Below are positions 37,183-46,152 of a stretch of 63,620 bases of DNA, piece by piece (positions within the stretch are counted from its first letter, which is position 1; the number at the start of each line of letters is the position of its first letter). A program made the translations under genes and the position numbers. The stretch comes from Treponema sp. (GTDB lineage: Bacteria > Spirochaetota > Spirochaetia > Treponematales > Breznakiellaceae), in assembly GCA_031279975.1 (NCBI GenBank), contig JAITHL010000191.1, positions 1 through 63,620 of the forward strand. The letters are read 5' to 3'. The notes beneath the pieces are model-generated. The model ran no database searches. It was given only the letters and a program-made list of their open reading frames with translations, and was not told the origin of the DNA.

Positions 37183-37941
37183 ATGACTGCGGAACAAAAA
37201 AGGGCGGTTGCCCGGCTGCTTGACCGGTGTACTGATTATCTCCGGGACGGGTATGCCCTGGACCGGACCTATGTTTTTACCGATGCCGCCGCCAGCCCCG
37301 CACTTACGGAAATTCCCGGCCAGGCCGGGGAGTTTTCCCCCAAACCGGCTTCCAGCGCCCATACCGCCGACTCTTTGGAAGAGATTGCCGCGGATGTCCG
37401 GCGCTGCGCCGCCTGCGCGCGCCGGAATCAGGGGCCGCCGCCGTCGCCGGGGGACGGGCGGCAGCGGCCCCTGATTCTGATTCTGGGAGATTGCCCGGAG
37501 ACCCATGACGGGGAAACGGGCGCGCCCCTGTCGGGCGCCGGGGGAGAACTCTTGGATCGTATGCTCTCTTCCATAGGTCTTTCCCGGGACAAGCATTGTT
37601 ATACCACCACGCTGGTAAAGTGCCCCGGATCAGGCAGTACGCCGCCCCTGCTGGAGGAGCAAAACGCCTGCCTGCCCCTGTTTTTCCGGGAACTCGCGGT
37701 TTGCAAACCCCGGCTTATTCTAAGACTGAGCCGTCCGGTACAAACAGCGCTTGGCGCCCCGGAGCCGCCCGCGGAATTTCCCTTGACGCATCCTGATTTT
37801 CCCGATGTTCCGGTATTCACCACCTTGCATCCCGGCGCGATTCTTATGGACGCATCCTTAAAACGTCCCGCCTGGGAGGACTTAAAGCGCCTGCGGGCGC
37901 GGCTTGCGGAGCTGGACGGGGAGCGGGAACCCTTTGTATGA
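37183..37941 (+). CDS. family 4-like uracil-DNA glycosylase, diverged
   Basis: A 252-residue protein with the layout of Fe-S family 4 uracil-DNA glycosylases, which excise uracil from DNA. The first two Fe-S cysteines are in CAACARR (about residues 73-79); further cysteines follow in VKCPG and in the ACLPLF segment. The GxPFVGxAGxLLD motif appears as GAPLSGAGGELLD, and the HPA motif as TLHPGAI. However, the catalytic GEAPG motif reads GDCPE and the usual TNVVKCRPP reads TTTLVKCPG, so activity is uncertain. Its stop overlaps the priA start (ATGA), linking it to replication restart and repair. Confidence 0.75.
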   Translation: MTAEQKRAVARLLDRCTDYLRDGYALDRTYVFTDAAASPALTEIPGQAGEFSPKPASSAHTADSLEEIAADVRRCAACARRNQGPPPSPGDGRQRPLILILGDCPETHDGETGAPLSGAGGELLDRMLSSIGLSRDKHCYTTTLVKCPGSGSTPPLLEEQNACLPLFFRELAVCKPRLILRLSRPVQTALGAPEPPAEFPLTHPDFPDVPVFTTLHPGAILMDASLKRPAWEDLKRLRARLAELDGEREPFV

Positions 37942-39944
37942 CGCCCTACCTGGAACTGGTCTTTAATGTCCCGCTGGATCAGCGTTTTACCTATCTCCGG
38001 GGAACGCAAACCGAAGCGGTCCTGGGGAAACGCGCATGGGCGCCCCTGGGAAAGCGGGAAGCCCTGGGGTACATTGTCGGGGAAACCCTTGCCCTTCCCC
38101 AGGGCATCGAGCCGGAGCGGCTCAAACCAGTACGCCGGGTAGTGGATAAGGAGCCCCTTTTTGACGCGGGGGATATTGAGCTTGCCCAATGGATGGCGGG
38201 CTATTACTTCTGCGGGATAGGCGAAGCCTTGGGCGCCATGATCCCCGCGGGAAAACGGGCCGCCTCCATCCTCTCCTTTCCCGGCGAGGTGGATGGGGAG
38301 CCGGTTCCGGCTCTTTCAGAGGAACAACGCTCTGCCCTGGAGGTTTTGACCAGCCCCTGGGACGGCGCTTCGGCCCCGGAGGGCCGTCTTGGTACGCCGC
38401 CGGGGGCTTCCCTCTTCTATTTGTACGGTATTACCGGATCAGGGAAAACCGAAGTCTTCCTCCAAGCGGCGGAACGGATGTTGCGATTGGGAAAATCCGT
38501 GATATACCTGGTACCGGAAATATCCTTAACCCATCAGACCGCGGAGATCATAGGCCGGCGTTTTGGGGCCGTAGCGGCAACCATCCATTCCGGCATGAGC
38601 CCCAGCGCCCGGCTGGCCCAATGGGTCAGGATACGCCGGGGGGAGGCGCGGATCGTGGCGGGACCCCGGAGCGCGGTGTTCGCGCCGGTACGGGATTTGG
38701 GGCTGATCATCATCGATGAAGAACAGGACGGCTCCTATAAATCCGGGAATACCCCCCGGTATCACGCCCGGCAGGTGGCCATGCATCGCTGCGCGGCGGG
38801 GAAGGCCCGGCTAGTCATGGGTTCCGCCACCCCTTCGGCGGAGGCGTGGCATTTAATCCAGGCGGGCCGTATCCGGCGCTTAGACCTAACCCGGCGGCTT
38901 GCCGGAGGCGGCATACCGGACATTCGGCCTATCAGCCTTGAACATGCCAACGGCTGCCTCAGCCGGGAACTCAAAGAGGAGATACGCCGGACCGCCAGCA
39001 TGGGGCGGCAGACCATACTCTTCCTAAACCGCCGGGGCTTCGGGTACTTTTACCACTGCCGAAGCTGCGGCTATGAGCTGACCTGCCGTAATTGCTCCGT
39101 ATCCCTCACCTATCACAAGAGCCGCCAGCGGGCCCTCTGCCATTATTGCGGCTATTCGACGCCCCCGCCCGCCGCGTGCCCCCAATGCGGTTCCCTGGAA
39201 GCGGGCTTTATCGGCCTCGGCACCGAGTTAATTGAAGAGGAGGCGCGGCGGACCTTCCCGGAACTGCGGATACGCCGTTTGGATACGGATTCCCTGGATC
39301 GGAAAGGGAGCCTTGAGGAAGCGCTGGACCAGTTTAGAAGGGGGGATATTGATATTCTGCTGGGAACCCAAATGGTGGCCAAGGGGCTTAACTTCCCCGG
39401 GGTGCGCCTGGTTGGGGTAGTGTTGGCCGATATGGGGCTCCAACTGCCGGATTTCCGGGCCGCGGAACGGGCCTTCAGCCTGATCGTGCAGGTGGCGGGC
39501 CGGGCGGGCCGGTTTTTCCCCGACGGCCTGGTGCTGGTGCAAACCCTGCGCCCCCATGATCCGGCCATACAGCGGGCCTGCGCCTTGGATGTGGCGGGCT
39601 TTTATACGGATGAACTCATCCACCGTAAGGTCCTGGGCTTCCCCCCCTATTCCCGGCTGATCCGGTTTACCATCCGGGGGCGGAACGTTCAGCGGGCGGA
39701 CCGGGCTATCCAGCGCTTGGCCGCCATCGCCGGCCCCCTGCTCCCGCCCGATGCCGGCGCCCTGGGTCCCGCGGAATGTCCCATCGGCCTTATCGCGGGG
39801 AACTACCGGCGGCATCTGATACTCCGGGGCCCTGCCATGGGGCCCCTGCACGGCGCGGCCGGGGCCATCATTTCCCAGTACGAAACAGGCAAGGACGCCC
39901 AGGTGTACCTGGAAACCGATGTGGACCCTGTGAGCCTCCTTTAG
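37938..39944 (+). CDS. priA: primosomal helicase PriA
   Basis: A 668-residue superfamily 2 helicase that reloads the replisome at stalled forks. The N-terminal 3'-DNA-binding domain is short (LELVFNVPLDQRFTY). Walker A is GITGSGKTEVF; the DEAH box reads DEEQDGSYK where most PriA have DEEH. Zinc ligands follow as CRSCGYELTCRNCS and CHYCG ... CPQCG. Motifs V and VI are VAKGLNFPGVRLVGV and QVAGRAGR. Length is slightly below E. coli PriA (732). It is the last gene of the operon starting at 30734. Confidence 0.95.
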   Translation: MTPYLELVFNVPLDQRFTYLRGTQTEAVLGKRAWAPLGKREALGYIVGETLALPQGIEPERLKPVRRVVDKEPLFDAGDIELAQWMAGYYFCGIGEALGAMIPAGKRAASILSFPGEVDGEPVPALSEEQRSALEVLTSPWDGASAPEGRLGTPPGASLFYLYGITGSGKTEVFLQAAERMLRLGKSVIYLVPEISLTHQTAEIIGRRFGAVAATIHSGMSPSARLAQWVRIRRGEARIVAGPRSAVFAPVRDLGLIIIDEEQDGSYKSGNTPRYHARQVAMHRCAAGKARLVMGSATPSAEAWHLIQAGRIRRLDLTRRLAGGGIPDIRPISLEHANGCLSRELKEEIRRTASMGRQTILFLNRRGFGYFYHCRSCGYELTCRNCSVSLTYHKSRQRALCHYCGYSTPPPAACPQCGSLEAGFIGLGTELIEEEARRTFPELRIRRLDTDSLDRKGSLEEALDQFRRGDIDILLGTQMVAKGLNFPGVRLVGVVLADMGLQLPDFRAAERAFSLIVQVAGRAGRFFPDGLVLVQTLRPHDPAIQRACALDVAGFYTDELIHRKVLGFPPYSRLIRFTIRGRNVQRADRAIQRLAAIAGPLLPPDAGALGPAECPIGLIAGNYRRHLILRGPAMGPLHGAAGAIISQYETGKDAQVYLETDVDPVSLL

Positions 39945-39950
39945 GGAACC

Positions 39951-40012
39951 GCTGATTGCGGACCTCCGGTCTGAATCCAATCAGAGGATGCGGACTATAG
40001 TCCGCAATCAGC
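39951..40012. repeat. REP-like inverted repeat after priA
   Basis: GCTGATTGCGGAC (39951-39963) is perfectly complementary to GTCCGCAATCAGC (40000-40012), with a second palindrome GCGGACTATAGTCCGC at 39990-40005 inside. A further GGAAGCGCTGATTAA lies at 40071. It probably forms a strong hairpin at the 3' end of the priA transcript. Confidence 0.65.
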
Positions 40013-40115
40013 GCCTCTTACCGTTTTTTGCGTAATGAAATGAGCAAAAACATCGAACCATAGGTTCGCGGGAAGCGCTGATTAAACCGGGATTTTTAAC
40101 AAAGTCCACGGATTA

Positions 40116-40161
40116 ACGCGGATTTTCTTGCCCGCCGCCGGTAATCCGTGAAAATCCGCGT
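40116..40161. repeat. inverted repeat ACGCGGATTTTC/GAAAATCCGCGT
   Basis: A perfect 12-base inverted repeat (40116-40127 with 40150-40161) in the convergent spacer between priA and aroH. It may serve as a bidirectional terminator-like hairpin, since short T/A tracts lie inside the stem; no U-tail follows. Confidence 0.5.
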
Positions 40162-40185
40162 ACTTGGTTAAAAGCCCCGCATACT

Positions 40186-40551
40186 TCAAGTTTCGCCCCA
40201 ATTCGGGCGGAGGAACTCGGCGCCGTTTTTATAGATATGCCGGGGCGCGCGCCCCTCCGCTAAATAGCAATGCGCCAAGGCCCGGATAATCCGTTCAGGG
40301 CCTCCAGGAAAAAAGGCTTCCTGGAGCACAAAAAGGGCCAGTTCCGTTCCCCGCCCGGTGCGCCGGAGCGCGGCGGCGGGGTTTAGGGCGTCGATGTCCG
40401 GGGTCGCCGAGAACAGCAGCGAGACTATGTCCCCCTCTTCCAGATCATTGTGTTCCAAGAGGGCGTCGTATAATTCCCCCACCCGGCGCGTAATATCCCC
40501 TTCCTCATTACGGCACTGTATCGCTCCCCGCAGGGCGCACAGCCGTTTCAT
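40186..40551 (-). CDS. aroH: chorismate mutase, AroH type
   Basis: About 121 residues of the monofunctional AroH (B. subtilis-type) fold, converting chorismate to prephenate for Phe/Tyr synthesis. Recognised stretches: LRGAIQCRNEEGDI, the LEEGDIVSLLFSATPDIDALNPA segment (cut), ELALFVLQEAFFPGG, and the closing RHIYKNGAEFLRPNW. The frame extends upstream to 40821, but that part overlaps the next gene and is unlike AroH; the ATG at 40551, overlapping the TGA of the upstream membrane gene as ATGA, is chosen. Confidence 0.85.
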   Translation of the reverse strand: MKRLCALRGAIQCRNEEGDITRRVGELYDALLEHNDLEEGDIVSLLFSATPDIDALNPAAALRRTGRGTELALFVLQEAFFPGGPERIIRALAHCYLAEGRAPRHIYKNGAEFLRPNWGET

Positions 40552-40898
40552 CCCCTGCCTCCGGCAAGCACGTTGATAAAAAGCGCCAGCGCGGCCGCCA
40601 GGCTTCCGAATAGGCCCAAAAAAACATAGAGGCAAATATCCGAAAAGACGCGGTACCTGCCTTTGCGGAAAAAAAACCAAAAATCCATAAGAATCCCATA
40701 GAGTGAATTTAAGCTCAGAAAAAGACCGAAAAAACCCGCCAGCCTGAGGAGCCGCCGCTGGGTTAGATCGGTAAATTGTTGAAAGGTTCCCAGGATATAG
40801 AGAAAAACCGCGGCGGAACACATTAAAAAGAAAAAAAACGCCCCCCGCTTGACGACGCTGAAAATTGTGGGCTTTCGTTTGTATTCGGCAATCCCCAT
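40548..40898 (-). CDS. small membrane protein of unknown function
   Basis: About 116 residues with three hydrophobic segments (GAFFFFLMCSAAVFLYILGT; LAGFFGLFLSLNSLYGIL; ICLYVFLGLFGSLAAALALF). No family recognised. The ATG at 40898 has GGAAGGGAAG upstream and is preferred to the one at 40931. It is coupled to aroH by an ATGA overlap and divergent from the SPFH-like gene. Confidence 0.7.
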   Translation of the reverse strand: MGIAEYKRKPTIFSVVKRGAFFFFLMCSAAVFLYILGTFQQFTDLTQRRLLRLAGFFGLFLSLNSLYGILMDFWFFFRKGRYRVFSDICLYVFLGLFGSLAAALALFINVLAGGRG

Positions 40899-40913
40899 CT
40901 TCCCTTCCTTCTC

Positions 40914-40942
40914 TTGTAGATTTAAAGCCATAATACTATACT
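40914..40942 (+). promoter_or_regulatory. sigma-70 promoter for the SPFH-like gene
   Basis: TTGTAG (40914-40919), a 17-base spacer and TATACT (40937-40942) place the transcript start about ten bases before the ATG at 40959, leaving just enough room for the GGAAGG ribosome-binding site. Confidence 0.6.
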
Positions 40943-40958
40943 ATACCGGGAAGGCGCT

Positions 40959-41801
40959 ATGAGGAAATGTATCAATATACTAATAGTCGTGGGTATCATG
41001 GGATTGGGGGGAGCCGTTTTCTTGCTTGGATGGGCCCATCTGAAGGTCCCTCCCGGTTCCTATGGGGTGGTCCGGTCAAAGCTATTCGGCGTTGAAAAGG
41101 CCGTTATCCGGGAAGGGAAATTCCGGTGGCTCTGGTATAAACTCATCCCGACCAATGTGGCCATTACTGTTTTTACCCCCTCCCTGGTTGTCCGGCCAAT
41201 ACGGGTAACGGGGGTCCTGCCGTCCGGGGAGGCATACCAGCTATTCGCGGGGCTTGCCGGTGATTTCTCTTATACCCTTACCGGTTCCTGTTCCTGGAGC
41301 ATCAGGGCCGACGCCCTCCCCTCCCTTATGGAGCGCCGGGGCGTTACTACCCAGGAGGCGCTCCATGCCTATGAAGACCGGCTTGCCGGGGAGATTGACG
41401 CTTTTATCGCCCGGCAGTTCAGCCTTGACGCGGCGGACCGGCTGGCGGCGGCGCCGCAAGACGGATTGGCGGAGGCCCTGCAAAGGGAAATCCAAAACGC
41501 GTTTGGGGATATTGAACAGGTACAGTTGGAGCTTGCCGTAGATCGATACCCGGATATAAGCCGGTACCACGCGGTCCAAAAACTCTACGATGAGTATATT
41601 GCCCAGCAGCGGAGGCTCCTGGAAACCGAAATAACGGCGGCCGCTAAAACGCGCCTGGGAACCCAATTGAGGCTCGATGAATTGGCCCGCTATGGGGAAT
41701 TGCTCACCAAATATCCCATACTGCTCCAATATTTATCCCTTGAGAAGGGAAGCGCCGGTTTAATGCCGGATGCCCCGGAGCCTGCCGAAGGCCCGCGGTA
41801 G
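40959..41801 (+). CDS. SPFH/band-7-like membrane protein
   Basis: A 280-residue protein with one N-terminal membrane helix (ILIVVGIMGLGGAVFLLGW, about residues 7-25) followed by a domain resembling SPFH proteins: VPPGSYGVVRSKLFGVEKAVIREGKF is like the opening of prohibitin/flotillin domains, and the later part (EIQNAFGDIEQVQLELAVDRYP, then a coiled-coil stretch) fits as well. Such proteins form membrane scaffolds. GGAAGG precedes the ATG. The family call rests on pattern and not on a conserved catalytic motif. Confidence 0.6.
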   Translation: MRKCINILIVVGIMGLGGAVFLLGWAHLKVPPGSYGVVRSKLFGVEKAVIREGKFRWLWYKLIPTNVAITVFTPSLVVRPIRVTGVLPSGEAYQLFAGLAGDFSYTLTGSCSWSIRADALPSLMERRGVTTQEALHAYEDRLAGEIDAFIARQFSLDAADRLAAAPQDGLAEALQREIQNAFGDIEQVQLELAVDRYPDISRYHAVQKLYDEYIAQQRRLLETEITAAAKTRLGTQLRLDELARYGELLTKYPILLQYLSLEKGSAGLMPDAPEPAEGPR

Positions 41802-41843
41802 GCTTGGCCGCCGGCGGCGGGGCCGGGCCGAAAACCACCGGGA

Positions 41844-41877
41844 GCCTGGGACAAAAGCATCCGGTATTGTCCCAGGC
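41844..41877. repeat. inverted repeat in the leader of the OMP gene
   Basis: A perfect ten-base stem GCCTGGGACA/TGTCCCAGGC (41844-41853 with 41868-41877) lies in the 251-base spacer between the SPFH-like and OMP genes. No T-run follows. I see nothing else in this spacer apart from a GC-rich start. Confidence 0.5.
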
Positions 41878-42052
41878 CCGCCTGATTTATGAGACAACTC
41901 AAGTAACCAGAAGCCGATGGGGGTTGTTGTATCTCCATAGGGCCGCGTTACCAAGCGCGTTTTTGCGCCGCCCTCACGCGGAAGGCGGCGGGCCGCGTCC
42001 GGGACGTTCAACAAACGGCTTGGCGGCCAACCCCCAGGAAAGGAGTTACCGC

Positions 42053-42700
42053 ATGATTGAGAAAAGGGCCGTATCCCTTTTTTTTACGTTCTTCCTTGTG
42101 TTCCCGGCCTTTTTTGCCTTTGCCCAGGAAGAGAGTCCGAACCCGGATGAAATTCCTATAGAATCCAACTGGCCGGAGTTAATGCCGAACCTCTACAGCC
42201 AGGGAGACAAACTCTTTACCATTGCCGGGGGGGCGCTGTTTCCTATGCTCTTCTTGTATGAAAACGCGGAACCCTATACGGGGAATATTAATATCGGCGG
42301 GACCGGTTATTTGGGCTTCTCCTATTTCTTGGGACCCAATCTCTTTGTGGGCGCTGAAATCGGGGGGATGTTCGCCCAGACCTTGATGATGAATCTGATC
42401 TATATCATCCCCATCGGCGTGAAGATAGGCTATCAGTTTCTTGCCGGCCCCTTTGGGCTTCCCCTTGAATTTCCCCTTTCAGTCCTGGTGGGGGCGGCTC
42501 CAACCAAGTATTTGGACCGGGATTATCTCGGCATGATACTGAAGCCCCAGGCCGGGGCTTTTTGGCGTTTCCACGCCGATTGGTCTGCGGGCATTAACCT
42601 TGGCTGGTGGTGGGTCCCCCAATGGCCGAAAAACCACCCTGAATTTAACCGGTACGGTAATTTTCTGGAGCTGACCCTTGCCGTCCGCTACCATTTATAG
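42053..42700 (+). CDS. putative outer-membrane beta-barrel protein
   Basis: About 215 residues with a signal peptide (VSLFFTFFLVFPAFFAFAQ, cleavage after AFA-Q). The mature part alternates hydrophobic and aromatic residues (GGTGYLGFSYFLGPNLFVGAEIGG; AGINLGWWWVPQ) and ends in an amphipathic strand with a hydrophobic/aromatic pattern (FLELTLAVRYHL), typical of small barrels such as the OmpW-like proteins of treponemes. The frame is open upstream to 41804, but AAAGGAG before the ATG at 42053 sets the start. Followed after ten bases by the lipoprotein gene. Confidence 0.72.
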   Translation: MIEKRAVSLFFTFFLVFPAFFAFAQEESPNPDEIPIESNWPELMPNLYSQGDKLFTIAGGALFPMLFLYENAEPYTGNINIGGTGYLGFSYFLGPNLFVGAEIGGMFAQTLMMNLIYIIPIGVKIGYQFLAGPFGLPLEFPLSVLVGAAPTKYLDRDYLGMILKPQAGAFWRFHADWSAGINLGWWWVPQWPKNHPEFNRYGNFLELTLAVRYHL

Positions 42701-42710
42701 GATACCGCTG

Positions 42711-43853
42711 ATGAAGAAAACCACCGCCCTATCCCTTACGCTCCGCAACTTAGGACTCCTGCTCCTCCTTGGCGGGGGCGCGCTTGTTGTTTCCTGTAGT
42801 CAGGACCCTATCTTTTATACGATTGAAAATGAAACCCAGTTGAAGGACCCCGTCATTAGCGGCGGGCCTACTAAAATCGTCGCCTTGAACAACGCCCTGT
42901 ATGTGGCCAGCGGGGGGATATATCAATACGATCAAGGCGGGCAGTGGCATAAAATGGGAAGCCAACCGCCGGGGGATAAGGTTATCGACCTGGCGGCTAC
43001 GGCTGCCAATGGTTATCTCTATGCCCTGACCATAGAAGGGGCCAAATTTACCGGCGGAACCCTCTACCGGAAAAAGGACGGCGAAGACGGCTGGGAATTG
43101 ATCCCGAATGGCAGCGCCTATAATAGGATAGCGGTGATTTTCGGCGCCCACGATACCCTTTTCGCGGGCGCTTACCGGGACGCTTCTATTGATTCCGCAG
43201 TCCTCCTCTATGCCCAAGGCGCCGCCGCCGAACTAAGCGCCGGGCGGACATCCAACGGCCTGCTCAAAACCGCGGCTTTTTTCGAAGGCGACTACTATGT
43301 TTCTATTGAAAAACAGGGGCTCTTTGCGGCGGCAAGCCCCGCGGAACTAAGCGGCGCGGATTCCCTCTGCGAGAGCCCTATGGGTTTGCTCACAATTGAG
43401 CGGGACGGCAAAAAGTATCTGGCGGCGGCGGGGAGCGGCGGAACAGTCCGGCTTATAAAGCCGGGGAGAACAATCGTTGCCGAAGGGGATTTTGGGTTTT
43501 ATTTTACCGGAGCCATTGCCTATTGGGAGGAAGACGCGACCTCCCTCCTGCTTTTAGGCCGGGGAATTATCGGGGGAAACAGCACCACCTATTATACCTA
43601 CGGGTATTATGAGCTTTCCCTGGATATGGAGCGGGGAACGCTGGGCGCTTTTATGAGCCCCGGGGATTCCCGGGCCGAAGGGATGAGCACCAGCGTATCC
43701 AGCAACGCCAAGTATACCGCCTCGCTGGGAACCCATGTGGTGAACAGCCTCTACTGGACGCCCGCCGCTATCGATCCCGCTATGCCTCTATTTGCCGCAA
43801 CCCAGCGGGACGGACTGTGGTCATGCCGCGGCAAAGAATGGAATGTCGAATAG
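42711..43853 (+). CDS. putative lipoprotein, beta-propeller-like
   Basis: About 380 residues. The signal peptide ends in a lipobox (GALVVSC, Cys about residue 29), indicating lipid attachment. The mature chain contains repeated blocks of the kind seen in beta-propellers (KIVALNNALYVASGGIYQY; DLAATAANGYLYALT; KTAAFFEGDYYVSIEKQGLF; PLFAATQRDGLWS). No enzyme motif. The ATG at 42711 is preferred to one at 42678, which overlaps the preceding gene. The last 11 bases overlap rarA. Together with the upstream OMP it may form a surface module. Confidence 0.68.
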   Translation: MKKTTALSLTLRNLGLLLLLGGGALVVSCSQDPIFYTIENETQLKDPVISGGPTKIVALNNALYVASGGIYQYDQGGQWHKMGSQPPGDKVIDLAATAANGYLYALTIEGAKFTGGTLYRKKDGEDGWELIPNGSAYNRIAVIFGAHDTLFAGAYRDASIDSAVLLYAQGAAAELSAGRTSNGLLKTAAFFEGDYYVSIEKQGLFAAASPAELSGADSLCESPMGLLTIERDGKKYLAAAGSGGTVRLIKPGRTIVAEGDFGFYFTGAIAYWEEDATSLLLLGRGIIGGNSTTYYTYGYYELSLDMERGTLGAFMSPGDSRAEGMSTSVSSNAKYTASLGTHVVNSLYWTPAAIDPAMPLFAATQRDGLWSCRGKEWNVE

Positions 43854-46131
43854 GGACCTCTTTTCCCTGGCGGGAACGGGCAATCCCGACGGCCCCCTGG
43901 CGGATCGGATGCGCCCCCAGACCCTGGACGATATTATCGGGCAGGATCATATTGTGGGTCCGGGGCGGCTGTTGCGGCGGGCCATTCAAGCCGACCGGCT
44001 CTCCTCGCTTATCCTGTACGGCCCTCCCGGCGTCGGCAAGACAAGCCTTGCCCGGGTCATCGCCAATACCACCAGAGCCCACTTTGAAAGCCTGAACGCG
44101 GTGCTGTCGGGGATTAAGGATATCCGGGAGGCCATAGACCGGTCCGATGAGCGGAGGCGCCTCTATGGGAAAAGGACCATACTGTTTGTGGACGAGGCGC
44201 ACCGGTGGAATAAGGCCCAACAGGACGCCCTCCTTCCCTGGGTGGAAAACGGCGCGGTTATCCTCATTGGGGCGACGACGGAAAATCCCTTTTTCGAGGT
44301 GAACCGGGCCTTGGTAAGCCGGAGCCGGATTTTTCAGCTCAAGCCCCTCAAACCGGAAGACCTGCGAAAAACCGCGGAACGGGCCCTTGCGGATACGGCG
44401 CGGGGCTACGGCAAATGGCGGGTGCGCTTTGCCGAAGGCGCTTTGGAACACCTTGTGGCGGTTGCGGGGGGCGACGCCCGGAGCCTCCTTAACGCCATGG
44501 AGCTGGCCATTGAAACGAGCCCGGCCTCTGGAGCGGAGGGATCATCCTGGCCGCCCCCGGAGGGCGCGGCAATTCAAGTTTCCTTTGAGGCCGCGGAAGA
44601 GAGCATACAACGCCGGGCAGTGCTCTATGACCGGGACGGGGATTATCATTTTGATACGATCAGCGCCTTTATCAAGAGCGTCCGGGGCAGCGATCCCGAC
44701 GCGGCGCTCTACTGGCTGGCGAAAATGGTCCGGGCCGGGGAAGACCCGGCCTTTATATTCCGGCGCATGATCATCCTGGCCGGCGAGGATGTGGGCCTTG
44801 CGGACCCCCAGGCCGTCCCGGTGGTTATCGCCTGCGCCCAAGCCTTTGACCGCCTTGGATTTCCCGAGGGGAATTTTCCCCTCGCCCAGGCGTGCCTCTA
44901 TCTGGCCACCGCGCCGAAATCCAATACCGCCATGGCCTTTTTCGACGCCCTGCGGACGGTGGAACAGGAAGACCATGCCGTGCCTAAGCATCTGCGGGAC
45001 GCAAACCGGGATGGCGAAAGTTTCGGCCATGGGGAGGGGTATATCTATCCCCACGCATACCGGGATCACTGGGCCGCCCAGCAATACCTTCCGTCCGCCC
45101 TGCGGGGAAAGACCTTTTATACCCCCTCCCTGAGCGGCTATGAAGGAAAAATTCGGGAAGATATACTCCGGAAACGGGAGATCCAGGGAGCGGCGATTCT
45201 GGGGGATGATCCGGGAACTTCAGACGGGGGGGAATACCTCACCTGGTCGGCGGCCGCTAAGGGCCGGGAGGGCTGGTTTAAACGGCTTGAATCAGGGCGA
45301 AGCGCCCTGTTGCTTCAGGATAGGGACAGGATATTCAACCAAATACCCCTTGCCCGGCATGACCGCGTCCTTATCCCCGCGTCCCAAGACGGGCTGCTCC
45401 TCTGGGAATGCCTCCGGCGGGTTCCCGAAGGGCTCTGCGCCGCCTTGGTGGAAAGCGCTGAAGCCCGGGACGCCCTCCTCCGCTTTGCCGGCGCGGCGCT
45501 GTCTTCCCTGGAGGAAGCGGAAAAACCCCTTGTCGCGGCGCTTCCCGGAGGGCGGCTCCCGAAAAGCGCCGAAGCGGAAGCATGGTTCCATACTTCCCGG
45601 TTTGATTACATTATTACCCGGGAACCCTGGCGGCGCGGATTCGGCGAAACGCCGGCGGAAACGGCCTTTCAGCGGTTTGCCGAAGACGCTTCAGCCCTCC
45701 TTGAACCGGGAGGCGGCCTGGCGGTCCTCCAATCCCCTCCCCGCTTGGGGGAACGGCTTTCCCGGGTTATCCGGGAAGAGTGCGGCGCTCCCCCAAGCCT
45801 TTGGGAAAAACTTCAGGAAGCGGAAGAGCGCTTCTTTACCGGAAACCCTTCCCTCTGGTGGAATTGGACCGGCGAATCCTTGGAAGCCGCCTTTGTCCAG
45901 GAGGGCTTCACAACCCGCCTTGTGTTGGTAGATCAGCAGGAAGAACGCCTGCTCTCAGAACGGGATATTGGCGGTTGGTTCAATCCGAACCAATCAAGCT
46001 GGGCCGGACAAATACAAGACGCCCTGGGGGAAGACTCCTTCCATTCCCTGCGTAAACTCCTCTCCGAGCGGATTGCCCAAGGTCCCCTGCGCTGGCGCTG
46101 GAAAAGTCTGCTCCTCACCGGTAAAAAATAA
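43843..46131 (+). CDS. rarA: replication-associated recombination protein RarA fused to an unknown C-terminal domain
   Basis: About 762 residues. The first 440 or so are RarA/MgsA, an AAA+ clamp-loader-like ATPase acting at stalled forks: Walker [10 protein letters not shown], Walker [12 protein letters not shown], sensor [12 protein letters not shown], and the C-terminal tetramer domain ([33 protein letters not shown]). Residues about 460-762 are extra; stretches such as [20 protein letters not shown] and [12 protein letters not shown] recall a methyltransferase-type Rossmann fold, without a firm SAM motif. This fusion is known in spirochaetes. The ATG at 43843 overlaps the lipoprotein end by 11 bases. 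Confidence 0.92.
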   Translation: MSNRDLFSLAGTGNPDGPLADRMRPQTLDDIIGQDHIVGPGRLLRRAIQADRLSSLILYGPPGVGKTSLARVIANTTRAHFESLNAVLSGIKDIREAIDRSDERRRLYGKRTILFVDEAHRWNKAQQDALLPWVENGAVILIGATTENPFFEVNRALVSRSRIFQLKPLKPEDLRKTAERALADTARGYGKWRVRFAEGALEHLVAVAGGDARSLLNAMELAIETSPASGAEGSSWPPPEGAAIQVSFEAAEESIQRRAVLYDRDGDYHFDTISAFIKSVRGSDPDAALYWLAKMVRAGEDPAFIFRRMIILAGEDVGLADPQAVPVVIACAQAFDRLGFPEGNFPLAQACLYLATAPKSNTAMAFFDALRTVEQEDHAVPKHLRDANRDGESFGHGEGYIYPHAYRDHWAAQQYLPSALRGKTFYTPSLSGYEGKIREDILRKREIQGAAILGDDPGTSDGGEYLTWSAAAKGREGWFKRLESGRSALLLQDRDRIFNQIPLARHDRVLIPASQDGLLLWECLRRVPEGLCAALVESAEARDALLRFAGAALSSLEEAEKPLVAALPGGRLPKSAEAEAWFHTSRFDYIITREPWRRGFGETPAETAFQRFAEDASALLEPGGGLAVLQSPPRLGERLSRVIREECGAPPSLWEKLQEAEERFFTGNPSLWWNWTGESLEAAFVQEGFTTRLVLVDQQEERLLSERDIGGWFNPNQSSWAGQIQDALGEDSFHSLRKLLSERIAQGPLRWRWKSLLLTGKK

Positions 46132-46133
46132 GC

Positions 46134-46152
46134 GGGGGGCAAGCCCCCGCTG
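46134..46152. terminator. GC hairpin directly after rarA
   Basis: GCGGGGG and CCCCCGC pair across a short loop just after the rarA TAA, abutting the element at 46151. There is no T-run, so termination is uncertain. A similar GGGGG-ATG-CCCCC hairpin flanks the copy at 24548. Confidence 0.4.

Noticed and set aside
40552-40821. N-terminal extension of the chorismate mutase frame
   Set aside because: It overlaps the membrane-protein gene in another frame and is unlike AroH; an internal ATG with an ATGA overlap gives the normal 121-residue enzyme.
41804-42052. 83-residue extension of the outer-membrane protein
   Set aside because: It precedes a signal peptide and a strong ribosome-binding site at 42053, so it is untranslated leader.
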